Assembly: GCF_040545425.1 (NCBI RefSeq)
Contig: NZ_JBEPLW010000001.1
From: Bhargavaea ullalensis
Lineage (GTDB): Bacteria; Bacillota; Bacilli; Bacillales_A; Planococcaceae
Strand: one strand, 5' to 3'
Length of the DNA: 64,000 nucleotides
Shown here: piece after piece, positions 8,332-16,475 of the stretch
Position numbering within the stretch: position 1 is the stretch's first letter
Layout: the number at the start of each line of letters is the position of its first letter
Translations under genes and position numbers: made by a program
Notes under the pieces: generated by a model
The model's database searches: none
The model's input: only the letters and a program-made list of their open reading frames with translations
Told to the model about the DNA's origin: nothing

Positions 8332-10265
8332 AGATTACTTCTTTGCTGACAAAGGAAACGGTTCTGCTGGACCTGAAGGCCGGAACGAAGCCGGACGTCC
8401 TCTCGGAGCTGGTCTCCGGACTGGACGCCGCCGGCAAGCTCAATGACCGGGAAGCGTTCGCCGCGGACATTCTCGCCCGCGAGGAACAGAGCACGACGGG
8501 GATCGGGGACGGAATTGCGATTCCTCACGCGAAGTCCGCGGCCGTCCGGGTGCCGTCGATCGCGTTCGGCCGCTCGGAAGCCGGGATCGACTATGATTCG
8601 CTCGACGGGCAGCCGGCGCACCTGTTCTTCATGATCGCGGCGAGCGACGGGGCGGCGAACGACCATCTCGAAGCGCTGTCCCGGCTCGCCACGTTCCTCA
8701 TGGACGCCAACTTCCGCGACCGCGTCATGAATGCCGAAACGGCGGACGATGTGCTCGCAGCGGTGAACGACAAGGAAGCGGAACTCGACGGGCCGCAGGA
8801 GACAGAGCCGGCGGAAAAACCGTCCGTTGCCGGAGAGGCCGGCGTTAAGCCGGGCTTTCAGATCCTTGCCGTCACGGCCTGTCCGACCGGTATCGCGCAC
8901 ACTTATATGGCCGCCGAGAAGCTGAATGAGCGGGCAAAGGAGCTCGGCATTCCGATCAAAGTCGAGACGAACGGCTCATCCGGCGTGAAGAACCGGCTGA
9001 CGCCGGAAGAAATCAGCAGCGCCGACGCCATCATCGTCGCGGCCGACACGAAAGTGGAGATGGCCCGGTTTGACGGAAAGCCGGTCATCCAGACGAAGGT
9101 CGGCAAGGCCATCCATGAAACGGATGCGCTGCTCGATCGCGCCGTCCGAGGCGAAGCCCCGGTTTACCGTCATGAAGGAACCGGCGGCGAACAGGCGGAT
9201 GCCGGCGGGGAAAAGAGCGGCTTCTACAAGCACCTCATGAACGGCGTGTCGAACATGCTGCCGTTCGTCGTCGGCGGCGGAATTCTGATCGCACTGTCAT
9301 TCTTCTGGGGCATCCATTCAAGTGATCCTGCCAGCCCCGAGTACAACGCGTTCGCCGCGATGCTCAACACGATCGGCGGCGGCAAGGCGTTCTTCCTCAT
9401 GGTGCCGGTGCTCGCGGGCTTCATCGCCTCGAGCATCGCGGACCGTCCCGGATTTGCGCCGGGCATGGTCGGCGGGCTCATCGCGATCACGGTTTCGGGC
9501 GTTGAAGGGGCGGATGGAGGCTCGGGATTCCTCGGCGGCCTGATCGCCGGGTTCCTCGCCGGATACGTGACGCTGTTCGTGAAGAAGGCGTTCTCCCGCC
9601 TGCCGCAGTCGCTGGAAGGCCTCAAGCCGGTGCTGTTCTACCCGCTGTTCGGCATCGCCATCACCGGTCTCGTCATGATGCTCATCAACCCGCAGCTCAC
9701 GAAGCTGTACACCGGCCTGTCCGCATTCCTTGAAGGCCTCGGCGGCACGAACACCGTGCTCGTCGGGCTGCTCATCGGCGGCATGATGGCGGTCGACATG
9801 GGCGGGCCGGTCAACAAGGCGGCCTACACGTTCGGCATCGCCATGCTGGACGCGGGCAACTTCCACTTCATTGCGGCCGTCATGGCAGCGGGCATGGTGC
9901 CTCCGCTCGGCATGGCGCTTGCGACGACTTTGTTCAAGAACCGGTTCACGAAGCCGGAACGCGAGGCGGGCAAGACGGCTTACGTTCTCGGCGCCTGCTT
10001 CATCACGGAAGGCGTCATCCCGTTTGCCGCGGCCGACCCGGCGCGCGTCATTCCGGCGTCGATCGCCGGGGCGGCGGCGACGGGGGCGCTCACGATGCTG
10101 TTTGACATCAGCCTCCGGGCGCCGCACGGCGGGATTTTCGTCATGGGCCTCGTCGAAGGCGGCCTCGCGAAGATTCTCCTGTACGCGGCCGCCATCCTCA
10201 TCGGTGCCATCATCACCGCCGTGGTCGCCGGCCTGCTGAAGAAAAAAACCGTGCAGGCGGCTTAA
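8328..10265 (+). CDS. fruA: PTS fructose transporter, fused EIIA-EIIB-EIIC
   Basis: 645 aa three-domain permease. EIIA (1-145) carries the phospho-His67 in GIGDGIAIPHAKS. EIIB (about 178-275) has phospho-Cys185 in TACPTGIAHTYMAAEKL. EIIC (about 300-645) has some ten membrane segments including GGGILIALSFFWG and MAVDMGGPVNKAAYTFGIAM. Fructose is taken up as fructose 1-phosphate. Domain order A-B-C matches Bacillus FruA. A charged linker (about 150-175) joins A and B. Last gene of fruRKA. Confidence 0.97.
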   Translation: MKITSLLTKETVLLDLKAGTKPDVLSELVSGLDAAGKLNDREAFAADILAREEQSTTGIGDGIAIPHAKSAAVRVPSIAFGRSEAGIDYDSLDGQPAHLFFMIAASDGAANDHLEALSRLATFLMDANFRDRVMNAETADDVLAAVNDKEAELDGPQETEPAEKPSVAGEAGVKPGFQILAVTACPTGIAHTYMAAEKLNERAKELGIPIKVETNGSSGVKNRLTPEEISSADAIIVAADTKVEMARFDGKPVIQTKVGKAIHETDALLDRAVRGEAPVYRHEGTGGEQADAGGEKSGFYKHLMNGVSNMLPFVVGGGILIALSFFWGIHSSDPASPEYNAFAAMLNTIGGGKAFFLMVPVLAGFIASSIADRPGFAPGMVGGLIAITVSGVEGADGGSGFLGGLIAGFLAGYVTLFVKKAFSRLPQSLEGLKPVLFYPLFGIAITGLVMMLINPQLTKLYTGLSAFLEGLGGTNTVLVGLLIGGMMAVDMGGPVNKAAYTFGIAMLDAGNFHFIAAVMAAGMVPPLGMALATTLFKNRFTKPEREAGKTAYVLGACFITEGVIPFAAADPARVIPASIAGAAATGALTMLFDISLRAPHGGIFVMGLVEGGLAKILLYAAAILIGAIITAVVAGLLKKKTVQAA

Positions 10266-10280
10266 ACAAAGAAAAGTTCT

Positions 10281-10318
10281 GCCGGACACAGGGAGACCCG
10301 AGGTCCGGTATTTTTATT
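10281..10318 (+). terminator. terminator after fruA
   Basis: CCGGAC and GTCCGG pair around a loop containing GGGAGACCC, followed by a T-rich tract TATTTTTATT. Confidence 0.75.
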
Positions 10319-10350
10319 GCCGCCGTGATTTCAGAATAGTTAATCTTGTG

Positions 10351-10380
10351 TTGCCGTCTGCTCTCTTTTCGTGGTATGAT
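10351..10380 (+). promoter_or_regulatory. sigma-A promoter of the EIIA-antiterminator-EIICB-HPr operon
   Basis: TTGCCG (10351-10356), an 18-bp spacer, and TGG-TATGAT (-10 at 10375-10380, extended by TG). Transcription would start near 10387, just before the antiterminator target. Confidence 0.7.
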
Positions 10381-10399
10381 GGGTCTACAAAATGAAAGC

Positions 10400-10480
10400 G
10401 GTCTCATGTGACTGATCCGATCAGGCATGGGAGCAACTGCGGAAGGACTCCGGTCCCTCCGCTCTGCTCCCATGCTTTTT
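10400..10480 (+). promoter_or_regulatory. RAT antiterminator element overlapping an intrinsic terminator
   Basis: GTGACTGATCCGATCAGGCA (about 10408-10427) has the layout of ribonucleic antiterminator targets of LicT/SacT/GlcT proteins, with CTGATC pairing GATCAG. Its 3' arm overlaps the 5' arm of a long terminator: GCATGGGAGCA (10425-10435) pairs with TGCTCCCATGC (10465-10475), with an inner GCGGAAGGAC stem, then TTTTT. The two folds exclude each other, so antiterminator binding would let transcription proceed. The matching BglG-type protein is encoded two genes downstream. Confidence 0.82.
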
Positions 10481-10537
10481 GCATTCCCGCCCGTACAGGA
10501 GGGGAATGCAAGCAAATCCAATTTAGGAGTGATGAAC

Positions 10538-11029
10538 ATGCCGTTTAACCTGTTCAAGAAGAAAAGCAATGGCCCGCTTGAGGTGAAGGCACCCGTCAGC
10601 GGGGAAATCGTCGGGCTTGAAGACGTTCCGGATCCGGTGTTCAGCCAGAAGATGATGGGGGACGGGGCCGCCGTCATGCCGTCCGGCGGACCGGTCGTGT
10701 CACCGGTCGGCGGGACGGTCGTGATGGTCGCCGGAACGGGCCATGCGGTCGGCATCAAATCAGCCGGCGGCACGGAGTTTTTGATCCACGTCGGGCTTGA
10801 GACGGTGTCGCTCAAAGGGGAAGGATTCAGCGTCAAGGTGAGCCAGGGGGATGAAGTGTCGGCAGGGCAGCCGCTGATCGAGGCGGACTGGGCGTACCTG
10901 AAGGAACATGCGCCGAGCATCGTGACGCCCATCGTCGTGACGAACGGGGAAGGCAAGACGGTCAGCCGGTCAGCCGCCGGTGCGTGTGCGGCCGGCGAGA
11001 CGGTGATTTTCACGGTTTCCGGGGACTGA
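10538..11029 (+). CDS. PTS glucose-family EIIA component
   Basis: 163 aa, a stand-alone EIIA(Glc) fold. It passes phosphate from HPr to an EIIB domain. The active His84 lies in TEFLIHVGLETV and its partner His69 in GTGHAVGI; KAPVSGEIVGLEDVPDPVFS is the usual N-terminal strand pair. ATG 10538 is 8 nt after AGGAG; ATG 10532 is too close. EIICB two genes downstream lacks an A domain, so this protein probably supplies it. Confidence 0.93.
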   Translation: MPFNLFKKKSNGPLEVKAPVSGEIVGLEDVPDPVFSQKMMGDGAAVMPSGGPVVSPVGGTVVMVAGTGHAVGIKSAGGTEFLIHVGLETVSLKGEGFSVKVSQGDEVSAGQPLIEADWAYLKEHAPSIVTPIVVTNGEGKTVSRSAAGACAAGETVIFTVSGD

Positions 11030-11065
11030 TGCTGCCGGGCCGGCCATGAAACAGGGGGAGTGCCC

Positions 11066-11896
11066 ATGAAGATCAAGAAAATCCTCAACAACAATGCCGT
11101 CATCGCGGTGGAGGGGGACCGAGAGAAGGTCGTCGTCGGGCCGGGGATCGCCTTCGGGCGCAAGCGGAATGATCCCATCATCCCGGACAAAATCGAAAAG
11201 ACGTTCATCATGACGGAAAACGACAAGCTGGCAACGCTGCTCGGCCGGATTCCCGAGGAACATTTCACCCTTTCGGAGAAGATCATTTCCCGCGCGGAGC
11301 AGACGTTCGGACTGAAGCTCAATGAACATATCCATCTTGTGCTGACGGACCATCTGTCGTTCGCCATCGAACGCACGATCGACGGCATCCATGTCCACAA
11401 CAAACTCATGGACGAAATCAGGCTGCTGTACCCCGATGAGTTCGCGGTCGGGCTGTGGGCGGTCGGACTCGTCCGGGAGGAACTCGGGGTGGCGCTGCCG
11501 GAGGACGAGGCGGCATTCATCGCACTCCACCTTCATACGATGAAACCCCAGGGCAGCGACCTCGGCGATACGATCCGGCAGGCGACGATCCTGCGGGACA
11601 TGCTGCAGGCCCTCCGCCGGTGCATCGGGCGCGACATGTCGGCGGGCGACATCGCCTATCAGCGGCTTGTGGCCCATCTCCGCCTGGCGGTCGGCAATTT
11701 TGACCGGTATGAGTTCCATGCATTGGATGAGGAAATGTGCACACTCATCCGGCGGAAGTATGCCGAGGCATACGGATGCGCGCGGAAAATGGCGGAAGCG
11801 GCCGCACAGCTCCACGGCATCCGGATTCCCGAACAGGAACTCGCCTACATTACACTTCACATCGAGCGGATCCGGAATCCGGGCAAACGCGTGTGA
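11066..11896 (+). CDS. BglG-family transcriptional antiterminator (LicT/GlcT-like)
   Basis: 276 aa. The first 55 residues are the CAT RNA-binding domain (MKIKKILNNNAVIAVEG, VVVGPGIAFGRKRND). Two PRD domains follow (about 65-165 and 170-276) with His residues such as NEHIHLVLTDHLSFAIERT and FIALHLHTMK that are phosphorylated by PTS proteins. It should bind the RAT at 10400-10430 and prevent termination when its sugar is present. ATG 11066 follows AGGGGGAG; GTG 11060 is an alternative. Unlike B. subtilis glcT-ptsG, the gene sits inside the operon it controls. Confidence 0.92.
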   Translation: MKIKKILNNNAVIAVEGDREKVVVGPGIAFGRKRNDPIIPDKIEKTFIMTENDKLATLLGRIPEEHFTLSEKIISRAEQTFGLKLNEHIHLVLTDHLSFAIERTIDGIHVHNKLMDEIRLLYPDEFAVGLWAVGLVREELGVALPEDEAAFIALHLHTMKPQGSDLGDTIRQATILRDMLQALRRCIGRDMSAGDIAYQRLVAHLRLAVGNFDRYEFHALDEEMCTLIRRKYAEAYGCARKMAEAAAQLHGIRIPEQELAYITLHIERIRNPGKRV

Positions 11897-11938
11897 ATCT
11901 TTGACAGACCTGCCAATCAAACAAAAGGGGATGAAGAA

Positions 11939-13408
11939 ATGAAAAAGTATTTCCAGAGGCTCGGCGGCTCGCTCATGCTTCCGGTCGCGGTCCTGCCGGC
12001 TGCGGCCATCCTGATGGGGATCGGGTACTGGATCGACCATGACGGCTGGGGGTCCGGCAACGTCATCGCAGCCTTTCTCATCACGGCCGGCGACGCGATC
12101 CTGAAGAACATCCCGATCCTGTTCGCGGTCGGAGCGGCGATCGGCTTGTCACGGGAAAAAGACGGCGCCGCCGCACTGAGCGGTCTCGTCGCTTTCCTCG
12201 TCGTGACGAACATGCTGTCGAAGGATTCGGTCGCACTGTTCACCCAGACGGATCCGGATCAGGTTGACATGGCGTTCGGCCAGATCAACAACGCATTCAT
12301 CGGCATCATTTCGGGGATCATCGCGTCCGTCATGTACAACCGGTTCAGCCAGGTGAAGCTGCCGGACTTCCTTGCGTTCTTCAGCGGGAAGCGGCTCGTG
12401 CCGATCATGTCGGCCGCGGCGATGCTCGCTGCATCGGCCGTGCTGTTCTTCGTCTGGCCGGTCGTCTACGGCTGGCTTGTCTCGTTCGGCCAGACAATCC
12501 TGAATCTCGGAGCGGCCGGCGCCGGGCTTTATGGCTTCTTCAACCGGCTGCTCATCCCGACCGGCCTTCACCATGCGCTCAACGCCGTGTTCTGGTTCGA
12601 CACCGTCGGGATCAATGACATCGGCAAGTTCTGGGCGAGCGAAGGCACGAAGGGGATCACGGGCCGCTATCAGGCCGGCTTCTTCCCGATCATGATGTTC
12701 GGCCTTCCGGCTGCCGCGCTCGCCATGTACCACACGGCGAAGACGAAGCGCCGGAAGCAGGCGGCCTCCCTCATGCTTGCCGCCGGCTTCGCCTCGTTCT
12801 TCACGGGCGTCACCGAGCCGCTTGAGTTTTCGTTCATGTTCCTCGCGCCGGCGCTGTATGTCGTCCACGCCGCGCTCACCGGCATCTCGCTGTTCATCGC
12901 GGCCACGTTCCACTGGACGGCCGGCTTCGGATTCAGCGCCGGGCTGATCGACTATGTGCTGAGTCTGAGCATCCCGATTGCGAACATGCCGGTCATGCTG
13001 CTCGTGCAGGGCCTGTTCTTCGCTGTGGTCTATTACTTCCTGTTCCGCTTCCTCATCGTCAAGTTTGACTTGAAGACGCCGGGACGGGAAGATGAAGAAG
13101 CGCTCGAAGCGGAAGAAGGCGGGCCGGTTTCCGGAACGGCGCCTGCTTCGAAGGATGACAAGTTCAAGGCGATGGCCGCCACCATCTATGAAGGGCTCGG
13201 CGGCGGGGACAACGTCGTCTCCGTCGACAACTGCGCCACCCGCCTCCGGGTCGAAGTGAGGGACATGGACAAAGTCGACCAGGCGAAGATCAAGTCCACC
13301 GGCGTCCCGGGCATCAACGTCATCGGCAAACACAACATCCAGGTCATCGTCGGCACGAGCGTCCAGTTCGTCGCGGACGAAGTGAAAAACCTGCAGCAGG
13401 GGAAGTAA
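11939..13408 (+). CDS. PTS EIICB, N-acetylglucosamine/glucose type
   Basis: 489 aa. EIIC (1-370) has about ten membrane helices, starting YFQRLGGSLMLPVAVLPAAA. IPTGLHHALNAVFWFDTVGI and QAGFFPIMMFGLPAAALAMY resemble NagE/NagP N-acetylglucosamine permeases more than PtsG. After an acidic linker (about 375-400), EIIB carries phospho-Cys432 in VSVDNCATRLRVEV. No EIIA domain is fused; the stand-alone EIIA upstream probably serves it. GlcNAc specificity is inferred; glucose or a relative remains possible. Confidence 0.88.
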   Translation: MKKYFQRLGGSLMLPVAVLPAAAILMGIGYWIDHDGWGSGNVIAAFLITAGDAILKNIPILFAVGAAIGLSREKDGAAALSGLVAFLVVTNMLSKDSVALFTQTDPDQVDMAFGQINNAFIGIISGIIASVMYNRFSQVKLPDFLAFFSGKRLVPIMSAAAMLAASAVLFFVWPVVYGWLVSFGQTILNLGAAGAGLYGFFNRLLIPTGLHHALNAVFWFDTVGINDIGKFWASEGTKGITGRYQAGFFPIMMFGLPAAALAMYHTAKTKRRKQAASLMLAAGFASFFTGVTEPLEFSFMFLAPALYVVHAALTGISLFIAATFHWTAGFGFSAGLIDYVLSLSIPIANMPVMLLVQGLFFAVVYYFLFRFLIVKFDLKTPGREDEEALEAEEGGPVSGTAPASKDDKFKAMAATIYEGLGGGDNVVSVDNCATRLRVEVRDMDKVDQAKIKSTGVPGINVIGKHNIQVIVGTSVQFVADEVKNLQQGK

Positions 13409-13451
13409 TCCCTTCATGGACAAGGCCACCCGATCTTTCAAAGGAGCCATT

Positions 13452-13724
13452 ATGATGAAAAAGACATTCAGAATCACCGCAGCCGAAGGGCTTCACGCCC
13501 GCCCGGCCACATTGCTCGTCTCGGCCGTCAACCAGCTTGATGCGGACGTCCGGCTCGTCCACGGCAACAAGCCGGCCAACCTGAAGTCGATCATGGCCGT
13601 CATGGCCGCCGGCATCCCGTCCGGCGCGGAAGTCACCGTCACCGCGGAAGGCGCCGATGCTGCGCAGGCGATTGATAAAGTCTCCGAGGTCTTCGCTTCG
13701 CAGAAACTCGGGGAAGAATGCTGA
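13452..13724 (+). CDS. HPr-family phosphocarrier protein (second copy)
   Basis: 90 aa. Starting at ATG 13452 puts the phospho-His at position 15 (AAEGLHARPAT) and Ser at 46 (NLKSIMAVMAAG), as in HPr. It differs from the ptsH product in the Ser46 loop, where VMSLG becomes VMAAG. Here HPr closes an EIIA/antiterminator/EIICB operon, unlike B. subtilis. It may be a dedicated or conditional phosphocarrier. AAGGAG lies 5 nt upstream; ATG 13455 is the alternative. A terminator follows. Confidence 0.9.
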   Translation: MMKKTFRITAAEGLHARPATLLVSAVNQLDADVRLVHGNKPANLKSIMAVMAAGIPSGAEVTVTAEGADAAQAIDKVSEVFASQKLGEEC

Positions 13725-13735
13725 GGAATCAAAAT

Positions 13736-13778
13736 AGCAGGCGCGGGACCGGTGAGGTCGTCCGTGCCTGCTTTTTTT
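13736..13778 (+). terminator. terminator of the EIICB operon
   Basis: AGCAGGC pairs with GCCTGCT, extended inward through GAC/GTC, followed by seven T. Confidence 0.85.
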
Positions 13779-13857
13779 GATGGGTTTCTTGCACATCCGC
13801 CCGTTGAAGGGCCACAATGGGGACAAATCATCCAACAGACCTAGGGGGAGCTCGTCC

Positions 13858-14229
13858 ATGTTCATCAACCAGCCATTCGATTCATTTCTCGGATTCCGAT
13901 ACGACCGCCTGTCGGACGACCGGGTCCGGGTGACGCTGCCGGTGCAGGATCTGTACGTCAACAGTTCGGGGGTCATCCACGGGGGCATCATTTCATCGCT
14001 CGCCGACGTGGCGATGTCGAATCTGGTGCCGGCGGACGAAGAAGGCGTCCAGCAAATGGTGACCGTCGACCTCGGCGTCTCGTTCCTGCGGGGGGCGACC
14101 GGCGGGAGTCTCCGGGCCGAAGCGGAAATCGTGAAACACGGGCGGACGCTTGTCCATGCTGCCTGCACCGTATACGACGAAGAAGACCGCGCCGTCGCCA
14201 CGGCGAAGGGCGTATTTTTCCGCAAATAG
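13858..14229 (+). CDS. hotdog-fold thioesterase, PaaI/YbgC-like
   Basis: 123 aa single hotdog domain. NSSGVIHGGIISSLADVAMS (about 41-60) is the signature HGG loop and central helix of PaaI-type acyl-CoA thioesterases. TVDLGVSFLRGATGGSLRAE is the following strand pair. Such enzymes hydrolyse acyl or aryl-CoA in the cytosol. ATG 13858 follows TAGGGGGAG. Located just upstream of an SDR operon but with its own weak terminator; substrate unknown. Confidence 0.82.
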   Translation: MFINQPFDSFLGFRYDRLSDDRVRVTLPVQDLYVNSSGVIHGGIISSLADVAMSNLVPADEEGVQQMVTVDLGVSFLRGATGGSLRAEAEIVKHGRTLVHAACTVYDEEDRAVATAKGVFFRK

Positions 14230-14257
14230 GGAAACCACAAAATGCAGTGGGGTTTTC
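14229..14257 (+). terminator. weak terminator after the thioesterase gene
   Basis: GAAACCAC and GTGGGGTTTTC can pair with small bulges around AAAATGCA and end in TTTT. It is short and imperfect. Confidence 0.4.
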
Positions 14258-14269
14258 AGGTTTAATTAC

Positions 14270-14299
14270 TTTAACGTTAAACAATAAGGTGCTAAAATA
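14270..14299 (+). promoter_or_regulatory. promoter of the SDR-MarR-SDR operon with palindrome TTTAACGTTAAA
   Basis: A perfect 12-bp palindrome TTTAACGTTAAA (14270-14281) covers a candidate -35 (TTAACG, 14271-14276), followed after 16 bp by TAAAAT (14293-14298). MarR repressors typically bind such AT-rich palindromes over promoters; the operon encodes a MarR protein as its second gene. Confidence 0.6.
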
Positions 14300-14326
14300 A
14301 ACTCATCAGTTAAGGAGGAATGCAAC

Positions 14327-15085
14327 ATGGCCGGACGATTGGAAGGAAAATCAGCGATCATCACGGGAGCCGGCGGAGGCATCGGCCGCGGGATGGCGCT
14401 TGCCTTCGTCAAGGAAGGCGCAAAGGTCGCGATTGTCGACATCAACGAGGACCTCGGGAAACAGACGGAGAAGGAACTGCAGTCGTACTCGCCGGATTCG
14501 TTTTTCATCATGGGTAACCTGATGGACCACGAAAATCTCGGAGGCCTCATCGAACAGGCCGTCGCGAAATTCGGCAAGCTGGACGTGCTCGTGAACAATG
14601 CCCACGCTTCCACACAGAAGCCGTTCATCGAAACGACCCAGAAAGACCTGGACCTCAGCTTCGGAACGGGCTTCTATCCGACGTTCTATCTCATGCAGGC
14701 GGCCTATCCTCACTTGAAAGAGACGAAAGGTACGATCATCAACTTTGCATCCGGTGCCGGCATCAACGGCCAGGTGAACCAGGTCGCCTACGCAGCCGCA
14801 AAAGAAGCGATCCGCGGCACAACACGCGTAGCGGCGAACGAGTGGGGCAAAGACGGCATCAACGTCAACCTCATTTCGCCGATCGCGAACTCGCCGGGCA
14901 TCCGCCAGTGGAAAGAACACGAACCGAAAGCATACGACGAGATGCTGGAACGGATTCCGATGCGCCGCCTTGGCGAGCTTGAGGAAGATATCGGCCGCGT
15001 GGCGGTGTTCCTCGCAAGCGACGACGCCTCCTACATCACCGGCCAGACAATCATGGTCGACGGCGGAGCGACGATGCTGCGCTGA
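14327..15085 (+). CDS. SDR-family NAD(P)-dependent oxidoreductase
   Basis: 252 aa classical short-chain dehydrogenase. The cofactor site is TGAGGGIGRGMA near residue 14, and VAIVDIN after strand 2 carries an Asp, suggesting NAD preference. VLVNNAHAS is the NNAG equivalent with His replacing Gly. Catalytic residues are Ser in NFASGAG and YAAAK. The C terminus ITGQTIMVDGGATML is usual. A strong AAGGAGG precedes ATG. First gene of an operon with a MarR regulator and another SDR; substrate unknown. Confidence 0.88.
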   Translation: MAGRLEGKSAIITGAGGGIGRGMALAFVKEGAKVAIVDINEDLGKQTEKELQSYSPDSFFIMGNLMDHENLGGLIEQAVAKFGKLDVLVNNAHASTQKPFIETTQKDLDLSFGTGFYPTFYLMQAAYPHLKETKGTIINFASGAGINGQVNQVAYAAAKEAIRGTTRVAANEWGKDGINVNLISPIANSPGIRQWKEHEPKAYDEMLERIPMRRLGELEEDIGRVAVFLASDDASYITGQTIMVDGGATMLR

Positions 15086-15133
15086 TCTCCGGCAAACCCG
15101 GAAAGACAGCAGTCGGCAAACGGAGGGGTGGAC

Positions 15134-15568
15134 ATGGAAGAAACGGATCTGTTCGAGCTGATCCATTCGGCGGAAGCGGTCACGAATGAAATGCTCATCC
15201 GGTGGACAAAGGCATTTGACCGCAACATCGGCGTCTCGCCGGTGCTGGTCTTGTCGGAACTGGCGGAGCAGGGTCCGCAACCGCAATCGGCGCTCGCCGC
15301 CAAGCTCGGTTACACGGCAGCGGCCATCACGAACATCGCGGGCAAGCTTGTGCGGGAAGAGCTCGTGGAACGCCGGACGAACGAACAGGACCGGCGCCAT
15401 GTGCTGCTCGCCATCACCGCAAAGGGCATGGAAGTGCTTGAGGCGGCACACCGGACAGGCACGGATCTCCGTGTCCGCATGTTCCGTGCACTGTCAAAAG
15501 AAGAAATCGAACAATACATCTCAATCAACCAAAAACTGCTGGACGCCCTCACGTCCGGCGACGAATAA
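15134..15568 (+). CDS. MarR-family transcriptional regulator
   Basis: 144 aa. The winged helix spans about 35-105: PVLVLSELAEQGPQPQSALA, then AAAITNIAGKLVREELVERR and the wing NEQDRRHVLLAITAKG, all typical of MarR. Helices at both ends form the dimer interface. ATG 15134 is 7 nt after GGAGG; GTG 15128 is possible. It lies between two SDR genes and probably represses the operon through the palindrome at 14270-14281, with an aromatic or lipophilic ligand as inducer (family knowledge; ligand not shown). Confidence 0.88.
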   Translation: MEETDLFELIHSAEAVTNEMLIRWTKAFDRNIGVSPVLVLSELAEQGPQPQSALAAKLGYTAAAITNIAGKLVREELVERRTNEQDRRHVLLAITAKGMEVLEAAHRTGTDLRVRMFRALSKEEIEQYISINQKLLDALTSGDE

Positions 15569-15586
15569 CGAAGGGAGCGATCCTCC

Positions 15587-16396
15587 ATGACAGGACGCGT
15601 ACAAGACAAAGTGGCATTGGTGACCGGAGGCGCCTCGGGCATCGGCCTGTCGGCAGCAACCTTGATGGCAAAGGAAGGCGCAAAAGTCGTCATCGCCGAC
15701 TTCAATGATGCCGGCGCAAAAGAAGAAGCACGGAAAATCACCGAAGCGGGCGGAGAAGCGAAAGGCATCTTCCTCGATGCCGGCGATGAGCAGTCGATCC
15801 GGGATGCCATCGATTTCACGGTAAATGAATACGGGAAAATCGATGTGCTCTACAACAACGTCGGCCTGACGAACCTCAAGAAAGACCTGGATGTCGTCAA
15901 CATGGACCTCGACGAGTGGGACCGGCTCATGAACGTCAACCTGAAAAGCGTCTTGCTCGGCAGCCGATTCGCCATCCCGCACATGATCAAAGCGGGCGGC
16001 GGCTCGATCATCAACACCGCTTCGATGGCCGGCTTCGCGGGCGACTCGACCCGCTCCGCTTATGGTGCATCCAAGGCGGGCATCGTCAACCTGACCCGCT
16101 ATATCGCCACCCAGTACGGCAAAGATAACATCCGCTGCAATTCGGTCGCACCGGGCCTCATCCTCACACCGGCCGCGAAAAACAACATGCCCGATGAGGT
16201 GCTCGACATTTTTGCCAAATACAACGCGTTGCCTTACCACGGCGAGGCGGACGACATCGGCTATACGGTGCTGTTCCTCGCCTCCGACGAATCCAAATTC
16301 ATCACCGGCCAGACAATCCAGGTCGAAGGCGGCCACTATAACACGAACCCGTCCATCGCCGACTTCCAGGCGTACATGGAACAGGCAGGCAAATAA
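15587..16396 (+). CDS. SDR-family NAD(P)-dependent oxidoreductase (second)
   Basis: 269 aa classical SDR. Cofactor loop TGGASGIGLSA (about 14-24), VVIADFN with an NAD-type Asp, VLYNNVGL, catalytic Ser in NTASMAG and YGASK. ITGQTIQVEGGHY closes the fold. Compared with the first SDR of the operon it has an extra C-terminal tail (about 18 residues). ATG 15587 is preceded by AAGGGAG. Coexpression with the first SDR and the MarR gene suggests two successive steps on the same alcohol or ketone substrate. Confidence 0.88.
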   Translation: MTGRVQDKVALVTGGASGIGLSAATLMAKEGAKVVIADFNDAGAKEEARKITEAGGEAKGIFLDAGDEQSIRDAIDFTVNEYGKIDVLYNNVGLTNLKKDLDVVNMDLDEWDRLMNVNLKSVLLGSRFAIPHMIKAGGGSIINTASMAGFAGDSTRSAYGASKAGIVNLTRYIATQYGKDNIRCNSVAPGLILTPAAKNNMPDEVLDIFAKYNALPYHGEADDIGYTVLFLASDESKFITGQTIQVEGGHYNTNPSIADFQAYMEQAGK

Positions 16397-16437
16397 GAAA
16401 AGCCGCAACTTCCGGCAGGACCGCCAATCAAGTACAG

Positions 16438-16472
16438 AAAGAGCCAACACTCATCGTGTTGGCTCTTTCTCA
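16438..16472 (+). terminator. terminator after the SDR operon
   Basis: AGAAAGAGCCAACAC and GTGTTGGCTCTTTCT pair over 15 bp around TCATC. The same GAGCCAACAC/GTGTTGGCTC stem recurs at 48605-48647, also upstream of a CCCGACATTC repeat array. Confidence 0.9.
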
Positions 16473-16475
16473 TGT

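Noticed and set aside
13416..13452. Upstream ATG at 13416 as start of the second HPr
   Set aside because: It would add 12 residues and move the phospho-His from position 15; AAGGAG lies directly before ATG 13452.
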